A stretch of DNA of 64,000 nucleotides from a virus, in the IMG/VR virus record IMGVR_UViG_3300025617_000009, positions 1 to 64,000 of that record; one strand, 5' to 3'. Under the pieces are notes generated by a model. That model was not told where the DNA came from, ran no database searches, and saw nothing but the letters and a program-made list of their open reading frames with translations. This document shows, one piece after another, positions 58,301 to 64,000 of this stretch. Both the position numbers and the translations under genes were made by a program. Each line of letters starts with the position of its first letter. Position 1 is the stretch's first letter.

Positions 58301-61300
58301 CGCTACCGTTAATAGTAATATTAGAGCCAGATACAGCAGTATATGTTCCGACGTCGCCGGCGGCAGTGCCTGTAAACGTAGAACTAGCAATGCTTCCGTT
58401 TGTTCCTATTGCTGTTACAGTTACTTCAATATCGTTAGTAGGACTAGCTCCTCCTACAGATGTACCTGGAATAATAACAGTCTGTCCAACGCCATAATTA
58501 ATACCTACATCTGCTTCAGTAACACTATAAACACCGTTAACAATATCAACATCCCATGTTGCGCCCGAACCTACGATATTATCTGCTGTTAATCCTAAAC
58601 CATTTACTACATCTCTATTAGCTGCTGTACCTGCAATAGAAAATGTTAGTATTTCTCCGTTTACATCTACAGTATTAACAGTAATTGTTAGATTATTAGT
58701 TCCATCATCGCCGCCAAGTTCACTACCTAATATAGTAATAGTATTAGTAGGAGCATAATCTACACCAGCAGCAAACAATGTTACAGAATATACATCAGCA
58801 TTTTTATCTATGTTAAACGATGCGCCTGTTCCAATACCATTAGTAGTACTTTGAGTTACAGCACTATAACTTTCAACAACATCTGGCGCAGTTCCTGTAA
58901 ATGTATATGATGTAATATATCCGCTACCATCTACACCAGTAACTGTTATAACTATATCGTTAGTTGTTACAGCACCGTTTGGTATTGTAACACCCGATAT
59001 CAATAGTTTATCGTTTTCTACATAGCCTGACATAGTTGGTAATGCCGTCCCCGAACCAGATATTGTAGAAATAGTACCCAACAATGTTGTTTCTGATCCA
59101 GCAGTTATTGCTGTTATATCTACGGTGAGGTCATTAGTTGGAGAAGATCCTCCTATTTGATCACCGGTGATCAAAATAGTCTGATCAGATGCATAGTTAG
59201 TGCCTGCATTATTAACTGTTACAACATATGAAGATGCTGATACTTCTACGTCAAATGTTGCGCCTGATCCTACAATGTTTGACGTTGATAAACTTTCCCT
59301 AGTTTCTTCGTCAACAGCAGTGCCTGAAACATTTACTGTTAATATTTCTCCGCCTACGTCAACAGATGAAATTGTGATAGTTACATCATTGGCAGGAGTA
59401 GCTCCACCTAATAAATCACCTGTAACTACTTTAGAATCACCATTGGTATAACCACTACCTGCGTTTGTAATATTTACTAGGTAGTTTTGATTATCTGTTG
59501 TAATATCAAATTGTGCATTAGTGCCAGTGCCTGTATCAAAGTCTAATCCGCCATATAATCTACTAGTACTAGGTGCACCTGATGAATCATATGTAAATGT
59601 TGTTATTGCGCCGGTACCATCTACTCCTGTAACTTTAATATAGAGATCGTTAGCAGGAGTAGTTCCTCCTAGATTACTACCAGTTATTTGAATTATATCA
59701 TTTACTGCATATCCTGAAGTTGCCGCTCCAGAAAGTTGTACGTCACTAAATCCCGTACTAGACCATGTTACATCAAATAATACACCAGATCCGTTTCCTT
59801 GCTGTGTAGTTCCTGTGACATTTGTATACGTAGGATTGGAAGTGTCTAAACTATAAACATTGTCTTCCCAAGTAACATCAAAACTTGCACCTGCGCCATT
59901 ACCATGCTGATAGTTGCCTTCTATACTGGTGTACGAAGCATTACCGTCAAATGCTGCGCCAGCAATAGTAGCAGTAAGGATTCCTCCTGAAGAATCTACA
60001 GTCGATATTGTAATAGTTGCATCGTTGGTTGACGATAATCCGCCTAAGTCTGCTCCGTCTACAAGTATTTCTTCGCCAGCATCATAATTTGTACCTGCTT
60101 GAGTTATTGCATCTATTGTATAAGATCCACCGGCTCTGCTAATGGTAAACTCTGCGCCAGAACCAATGACTAAATCAGCAGATGCATTTACTCCGATGTA
60201 ATCTACAACATTTCCTATAATAGTCGAACTAAGTTCATCTGATAAATTTACAGTATTTCCTACTACGTTTAATACAGTAACGCCAACGCCGTCTCCGCGG
60301 TCTACTGCTAGTCCTGGCAGAATTCCTGTTACACTGTCTACATTAACAGAAGTCGATCCTGCCGGAGCATCGTTAGTAACATTCGGAGATACAACTGTTC
60401 CTCCAGCACCTACAATACCAGTTACCTGTGTACCTTGATTTATACCATTACCACTTAACGGAGAACCTATTTCTGGCACGTCATCTTCAAATGGTATAAA
60501 ATCACTTCCAATAGGAACATTTAATGCTGCTGTCATTACACCACTGCTGCCTTGACTATCAATAGTAAACTCTGGGCTACCAATAGTAGCTCCTGTATAG
60601 AAACCTGCTTTTCTAAGAACGGTAAAGTTTGTAGCCATTTCTTCACCAGAGGTTGTTCCTACTTTTGCTTTTGCTAGGTATGTGAACTCGTTCGTAGCCG
60701 GTGTACTTGTAACAATAAATGTTCCTTCTGCTCTTGCAGCACCTACAACACCTAAATCTAATGCTTTGACTACAACAGGATCGCCTTCTTCTAATGTATG
60801 AGCACCAGCAGTTGTTACTGTAATAACACTAGAACCTACGCCCTGAGATCCAATACTCGCATCCGTAGTAGCACTTGTAATATTAAGTTCTGTACCTACT
60901 ACTTCATAAGTTGAAGGATATCCACGTAGTGTGCCAATAGCACTCCACTTAGTAGGCTGTAAACCGTATTCAAAGTCAGCATCAAGCATCGACAACGGAG
61001 GTGCAACACGCATACGTTCAATGGCGTCAGTTCCAAAGTCAAATGGTCTTGTTCTTAGTTCTTTTTCGTCTATGAATATTTGAATATCGTCTGCAGCATC
61101 TTGTCCTGTTGTATCAGCAAATAGATTTACAATAGTAACAGCGTCTGTTTTATCTAAGAACTTAGGAAAATCGTCATCTTCTTCTGTGTGGTACTCTAAG
61201 AAACCTCCTAGTTCTGCTTTAGCAAAGTTGTAAATAATCTCACCACGATCAGTGTTTGTCATTAACAAGAAATCAGCGTTATTATAATTACCTATAACTT

Positions 61301-62834
61301 TAATATAACTTACACCAGTATCTTCTCGCACAGGTACAACACTTAATCCGTTTTCGATAATATTAGTTGTATCATCTAACAGTACTTCTAGTTTTGTTAC
61401 TGCTGCAGGTTCTGACGTTTTAGTTAAATCTATAACTTGTGTATTAACATTTTGTCTAGCATATAAAAATTCTGTATTTGTTAACACAAAATCTAAAATT
61501 AGTTTCTTTAAAAAAGTATGTCCTTCAACTTCTGCTAATCTGTTACCGTCTACTTGCGAAACATCACCGTCCCAGAACAAACTGATAGCATCTATAGTGT
61601 TTGTGTTTCCACCATAACGAATATCATACAAATATGCATCAATAGCATAACCGACATCTCTCTGACACTTGCTGGCATTAAATGTATAGCCTGCAAAAAT
61701 ACTATACACACTGCCGCCGTCAGCACTTACAAACGTGTGTTCACTAGTGTTTGAACTAATACCTACATCTACTGTAATAGTATTTGTACTAGTTGCTACG
61801 ATTTCTACAGGTTTGTTATAAGCATAATCAGCATCAGGTTTTCTTATTGCACCGTCAATAGCGCCTACAAATGTGTGTACGCTAGTGTCACTGCTTATAC
61901 CTACATTTACTGTAATAGTCGTTGCTGTAGTTGCTGTGATACTTACTAGAGTGTTAAACACATAATCTTTCCCGCCAGGTGCATTAGATCCTGTTGATCT
62001 TGGATATGTGTGATTAGTAGTGTTACCATCTAAAGCACAAGTAAATGTTAAACTATTTTCTACGATTCTTATATCGTCGCCTTGACTAAAATCATGGGCG
62101 CCTATAGTTAAGGTCATTACCCCAGTTGTCGGTGTGTAAACAGCATTTGTTGGAGTGTATTTTTTACCTGCTGAACTACCTGTAGCACGAGGATATGTGT
62201 GATTAGTAGCATCGTTGTCTAGCGCACAAGTAAATGTTAAACTGTCTTCTTGAATACGAATAAAATCGCCTAACTCGTAATCGTGCGCACCAATCGTTAG
62301 CTGCATTAATCCTGTAGCAGGATCATATGAAGCATCTGTAGGAGTATAAGGAACTAGGATACTGTTTGCTTTTCCACGAACAAATGTGTGAACACTTGTG
62401 TCACTGCTTATGCCTACGTTAACTGTAATAGTTGTCGATGTAGTACTGTCAACTCGAATAGGATTATTACTATAAGGATCTGTTCCTGTTTGGTTAGGAA
62501 CACCTATTGAACGAGGATATGAATGTTCTGTTGCATTGTTGTCATAGCCGCATGTAAATACTAAACTATTGCCGCTAATTCTAATGTAATCACCGACGTT
62601 AAGTGAGTGTGTCCCTATAGTGATTTCCATTACACCTGTTGTCGGTGTATAAACAGCATTTGTCGGAGTATATGTTGTACCAACATGGGCAATTTGATCA
62701 GTCAACCATTCTGTTACTTCTTTCTGCAAAAATGTTTTATTTTGCTGTAGTAAGTAATATGCATTAGGTGCTAAGTTATCTGTGTAACTAATGCCTGGAT
62801 GAAATACATAATCATAAATTCTTTTCTTTGCCAT
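55323..62834 (-). CDS. Giant repeat-rich virion protein (2503 aa)
   Basis: The protein begins AKKRIYDYVFHPGISYTDNL, an opening I associate with large marine phage structural proteins. Residues 55-370 hold three copies of a YTPTNAVYTPTTGVMTLTIG unit each ending in a FTCALDxxxTNHTYPR strand, interspersed with three ITVNVGISSDTSVHTFV units. The middle holds eight copies of a 70-100-residue unit centred on the LGGxxPTND motif (residues of about 890-1590). The C-terminal 900 residues are non-repetitive, beta-rich and end RWGEAQA. No enzyme motif is seen. It is probably a long fibre or tail-associated scaffold. It follows the 356-residue fibre-like gene by two bases. Confidence 0.88.
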   Translation of the reverse strand: MAKKRIYDYVFHPGISYTDNLAPNAYYLLQQNKTFLQKEVTEWLTDQIAHVGTTYTPTNAVYTPTTGVMEITIGTHSLNVGDYIRISGNSLVFTCGYDNNATEHSYPRSIGVPNQTGTDPYSNNPIRVDSTTSTTITVNVGISSDTSVHTFVRGKANSILVPYTPTDASYDPATGLMQLTIGAHDYELGDFIRIQEDSLTFTCALDNDATNHTYPRATGSSAGKKYTPTNAVYTPTTGVMTLTIGAHDFSQGDDIRIVENSLTFTCALDGNTTNHTYPRSTGSNAPGGKDYVFNTLVSITATTATTITVNVGISSDTSVHTFVGAIDGAIRKPDADYAYNKPVEIVATSTNTITVDVGISSNTSEHTFVSADGGSVYSIFAGYTFNASKCQRDVGYAIDAYLYDIRYGGNTNTIDAISLFWDGDVSQVDGNRLAEVEGHTFLKKLILDFVLTNTEFLYARQNVNTQVIDLTKTSEPAAVTKLEVLLDDTTNIIENGLSVVPVREDTGVSYIKVIGNYNNADFLLMTNTDRGEIIYNFAKAELGGFLEYHTEEDDDFPKFLDKTDAVTIVNLFADTTGQDAADDIQIFIDEKELRTRPFDFGTDAIERMRVAPPLSMLDADFEYGLQPTKWSAIGTLRGYPSTYEVVGTELNITSATTDASIGSQGVGSSVITVTTAGAHTLEEGDPVVVKALDLGVVGAARAEGTFIVTSTPATNEFTYLAKAKVGTTSGEEMATNFTVLRKAGFYTGATIGSPEFTIDSQGSSGVMTAALNVPIGSDFIPFEDDVPEIGSPLSGNGINQGTQVTGIVGAGGTVVSPNVTNDAPAGSTSVNVDSVTGILPGLAVDRGDGVGVTVLNVVGNTVNLSDELSSTIIGNVVDYIGVNASADLVIGSGAEFTISRAGGSYTIDAITQAGTNYDAGEEILVDGADLGGLSSTNDATITISTVDSSGGILTATIAGAAFDGNASYTSIEGNYQHGNGAGASFDVTWEDNVYSLDTSNPTYTNVTGTTQQGNGSGVLFDVTWSSTGFSDVQLSGAATSGYAVNDIIQITGSNLGGTTPANDLYIKVTGVDGTGAITTFTYDSSGAPSTSRLYGGLDFDTGTGTNAQFDITTDNQNYLVNITNAGSGYTNGDSKVVTGDLLGGATPANDVTITISSVDVGGEILTVNVSGTAVDEETRESLSTSNIVGSGATFDVEVSASSYVVTVNNAGTNYASDQTILITGDQIGGSSPTNDLTVDITAITAGSETTLLGTISTISGSGTALPTMSGYVENDKLLISGVTIPNGAVTTNDIVITVTGVDGSGYITSYTFTGTAPDVVESYSAVTQSTTNGIGTGASFNIDKNADVYSVTLFAAGVDYAPTNTITILGSELGGDDGTNNLTITVNTVDVNGEILTFSIAGTAANRDVVNGLGLTADNIVGSGATWDVDIVNGVYSVTEADVGINYGVGQTVIIPGTSVGGASPTNDIEVTVTAIGTNGSIASSTFTGTAAGDVGTYTAVSGSNITINGSGATFNVTRDSGSYTSVTLVSTGVSYETGNRLIISGNDLGGVDGVNDILITVTDVDSAGSIVTFTDSGTAVAGAALDFISSVTLSESTVGGITNGDTISFSALATILVTFETAHGLIPGSGFNVVINSDDGVNNHNLANGPYIATSVPDALTLTYQARAPGAIDDNDVIAGNIYPKPDSFFIHRPYDGGVQLGTGGPQHGAQAIRQSKKYIRYQSGKGIMYTTGALFAPSYDILSISADNVEIGSTITVTTDENDHGLQVGGQIRIIGVETPGYNHDYTVTDIVNERTFRVTAQYRLGSTDPVIGFGAQISTVAWNGATVRSGIFDDQNGIFWEYDGTYLSVVQRTSTKQLAGTIAIDSDSSLVTGTGTRFRDQVKAGDRIVIKGMTHVISGVTSQTEMTVTPDFRGVVNISGAKACLITDKKIRQQDFNLDRLDGTGASKYNIDPAKMQMIGIQYSWYGAGFIDFMVRGADGNFVYAHRIRNSNVNTEAYMRSGNLPVRYEVTNEGANDRLSADMTPSQDFIPLQDASFFPPSGGTVYIDNELISFTGVDIDNNRLTGCTRSANLTNFNAGAQRSYTAGSAASHSNRTGVVLVSNTITPLISHWGSSFITDGNFDEDRGYIFSYTEQSIPVSTIKQTAFLLRLAPSVSNAITGDLGERELLNRAQLLIQGIEISSDGVDPANSNAPITGGIVVEGVLNPQNYPDNPANIVWSGLSSEAQGGQPSFAQIAAGGSVQWSTGQSAVQANITAQSAITGTATTSFFMNANNADYIYMTRDSVNNIGLEAGDSLVSAAGGATFPAGTTVRRIENSWQNNYIVRLNQRFSGRIQDSETITFSRGGDLVGRNFMLATAASLTASGASVGTDVVATTAGNFPANTKIQSISEEEFAGTIYYRIIFNNSYNGTLVAGTGTITVEFVEPPYAQPGETVFSFIATPGERANLNLDTLKELTNTTLGGRGTFPNGPDVLAINVYKTSGADTTSNIILRWGEAQA
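58075..60167 (-). repeat. Eight-copy protein repeat (LGGxxPTND units)
   Basis: Within the giant gene, units share a GSGAxFDV start, a central Y-x3-D-x-I-x-I-x-G-x2-L-G-G motif and a VDxxGxIxxxxxxGTA close. Centres include ADLGGLSSTND, SNLGGTTPAND, DQIGGSSPTND, SELGGDDGTNN and NDLGGVDGVND. DNA identity between copies is modest, so they are old. Confidence 0.8.
61725..62672 (-). repeat. Alternating two-type protein repeat (3 + 3 copies)
   Basis: Three YTPTNAVYTPTTGV-type units alternate with three TITVNVGISSDTSVHTFV-type units (residues 55-370 of the giant protein). DNA-level identity between neighbours is high in places, suggesting recent duplication or recombination. Confidence 0.8.
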
Positions 62835-62836
62835 TA

Positions 62837-63907
62837 TTATAATCCAAATGCTATCGAGAACGCAATATCTTGCGTGTCTACATAATCTTTATTTGTTATA
62901 TCGTTGTTGTCTACAGGTTCACTAGACACTGTTGCACTGGTAAAACTAGCAGTGCTAGGTGTAGTTAATCCTATTGTAGTGTTATTTATTGAACTATTAG
63001 TAATGTCCATATTTTCTGCACTACTATTTCTAATATCTAATATAAGGCCTTGAGCATCAATAGTACCAATCTGAGAACTACCTATTTGTATAGATATTTC
63101 ATTATCAGCATTAAATGCTAGATCAGTTGTCGATACAATACTAAATGTTTCTACTTCGTCTGCTGAAACAGAGTCTGCTCTTAAATAATCACCTACAGTT
63201 AAAGAGCCTGCTAGACTCATAGAGCCCTGTGATGTAATCGAGCCTTGTGCTGTTATCGAGCCTTGTGTTTCAATAGCACCTTGCGAAGTAATACTTCCAC
63301 CGATGTTTACGTCTTTTGCAATGCCTGCGCCGCCAGCAAGAACAAATCCGCCCGTAGTTGTACTTGAACTTTCTGTAGTACTAGATAAACTTAGATTGTT
63401 TAACAGTGATGTTCCTGTAACAGTTAACTGTTCAAAAATACCCACTCCGACTACAGTAGGAAGAGTTACTGTAATAATACCCGAAGATGTAAATGTTCCG
63501 TTAGCATAAAACAATCTATCAGGAGCATCTACTGGTACTTTAAATGTTAATGTACCTTGACGCTTTCCTTGAGCACTAGCTCCGTCAAATACATCACCGC
63601 CTATGTCTACAAACTGTAGTCCATTACTATATAACACACCAGGACGTTCGTAGATATTAAAATCTGCATTGCTGTCTAGTGTAAGCGTAAACTGATATGT
63701 TTCACCTTTAATTATTGTTATTCCAGGATTTCCAGTCTCATCATTGATAATAAATGTTGTACCTGAGTTAGTTACAACAAAGTTACTGGTGTCTGCTTGA
63801 CTTGCAAGCGAAATAGATTTAGCAGCAATATTACCTTCGTCATCCACAGTAAAGCCTGGACTTTTAAATCCATGCTCTGCGCTTAACGGTTTATAGTTTA
63901 CTGCCAT
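62837..63907 (-). CDS. Fibre-like structural protein with cupredoxin-like N-domain
   Basis: The 356-residue protein opens AVNYKPLSAEHGFKSPGFTV. Residues of about 45-150 look like a cupredoxin-type beta domain (TFIINDETGNPGITIIKGET, YQFTLTLDSNADF, GTLTFKVPVDAPDRLFYANG), but the C..H...M copper ligand motif found at the end of the preceding gene is replaced by LFYANGTFTSSG, so no metal site. Later, SITSQGAIETQGSITAQGSI is a short beta-helix-like repeat, and TPSTASFTSATVSSEP then TNKDYVDTQDIAF match common fibre C-termini. AGGAG precedes ATG; a late-promoter motif lies upstream. Role inferred. Confidence 0.8.
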   Translation of the reverse strand: MAVNYKPLSAEHGFKSPGFTVDDEGNIAAKSISLASQADTSNFVVTNSGTTFIINDETGNPGITIIKGETYQFTLTLDSNADFNIYERPGVLYSNGLQFVDIGGDVFDGASAQGKRQGTLTFKVPVDAPDRLFYANGTFTSSGIITVTLPTVVGVGIFEQLTVTGTSLLNNLSLSSTTESSSTTTGGFVLAGGAGIAKDVNIGGSITSQGAIETQGSITAQGSITSQGSMSLAGSLTVGDYLRADSVSADEVETFSIVSTTDLAFNADNEISIQIGSSQIGTIDAQGLILDIRNSSAENMDITNSSINNTTIGLTTPSTASFTSATVSSEPVDNNDITNKDYVDTQDIAFSIAFGL

Positions 63908-63924
63908 TAATAACTCCTATATTG

Positions 63925-63932
63925 TATTTATG
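63925..63932 (-). promoter_or_regulatory. T4-type late promoter (CATAAATA)
   Basis: Minus-strand CATAAATA overlaps the TAA of the preceding gene and lies 17 bases before ATG 63907, with AGGAG between. Same geometry as gp13. Confidence 0.6.
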
Positions 63933-64000
63933 ACACTATGATTTGTCCGGTCATTGCACTGTGAAACTGACAGATATAATAGTAAGTACCAGGTGTACTA
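63928..64000 (-). CDS. 3' end of a cupredoxin-like protein (start outside window)
   Basis: The open frame enters from the right edge and stops at TAA 63928-63930. The last 23 residues include TPGTYYYICQFHSAMTGQII and VS, ending. YYYICxxHSAMxG matches the C-terminal copper-ligand loop of cupredoxins (Cys, His, Met) and the YYxCxxHxxMGG closing strand common in marine phage structural proteins. Nothing more can be said of the protein. It is the upstream neighbour, in transcription order, of the 356-residue fibre-like gene. Confidence 0.65.
   Translation of the reverse strand, partial: STPGTYYYICQFHSAMTGQIIVS

Noticed and set aside
1-64000. Host auxiliary photosynthesis genes, tRNAs, CRISPR, integrase or attachment sites
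   Set aside because: None was found. Gaps between genes are short and explained by promoters, hairpins or ribosome sites.

Overview
The window is a densely coding segment of a marine T4-like myovirus genome. Diagnostic genes are the replicative helicase gp41, primase gp61, UvsW, UvsX, UvsY, the ssDNA-binding protein gp32, both terminase subunits (gp16, gp17), head completion protein gp4, tail tube gp19, tail sheath gp18 and neck proteins gp13, gp14 and gp15. Several small companion genes are of kinds I associate with cyanophages and SAR11 myophages (the 168-residue neighbour of uvsW, a DUF2452 protein, an N-terminal zinc-finger protein, a 71-residue protein beside uvsX). No photosynthesis gene, tRNA, integrase or CRISPR array was seen, so the host cannot be fixed beyond a probably Gram-negative marine bacterium. 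No stretch longer than about 130 bases lacks a gene.

Layout. (1) 1-9004, minus strand: five tail-fibre or adhesin genes. Three share an N-terminal domain of about 110 residues and carry different tips (fibrinogen-like, FG-GAP propeller, unknown). (2) 9059-20798: replication and recombination genes (gp41, gp61, UvsW) mixed with conserved small proteins, a truncated carbamoyltransferase, a miniature Pol III alpha-like protein and a YhhQ-type transporter fused to a HeH/SAP-like tail. (3) 20806-28829: a ten-gene sugar cassette with four GT-A-like glycosyltransferases, three KpsC/KpsS-like proteins, a pyruvyltransferase-like protein, a nucleotidyltransferase-cupin fusion and a plant-type glucuronoxylan methyltransferase (DUF579) homologue, plus one further methyltransferase. 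(4) 28816-31637: UvsY, UvsX and gp32. (5) 31765-48881: packaging, head-completion and tail genes with a virion-type subtilase. (6) 48988-55326: a mostly plus-strand island with gp14, gp15, a Nudix hydrolase and heptose-pathway genes (hldD, a cupin, gmhB). (7) 55323-64000, minus strand: a 2503-residue repeat protein, another fibre-like gene and the end of a cupredoxin-like gene.

Regulation can be read directly. Host-like sigma-70 promoters (TTGACA/TATAAT) precede replication genes, and T4-type late promoters (NATAAATA) precede virion genes. In many cases the -10 element lies exactly 5-6 bases before the ATG, with no Shine-Dalgarno site, which predicts leaderless mRNAs in both temporal classes. 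Five intrinsic terminators divide the head, tail, gp32 and UvsX units. Sugar genes at 20.8-28.8 kb and 53.5-55.3 kb together supply much of an ADP-heptose-like route plus glycosyl, pyruvyl and methyl decorating enzymes, consistent with remodelling of a host surface glycan or of virion glycans.
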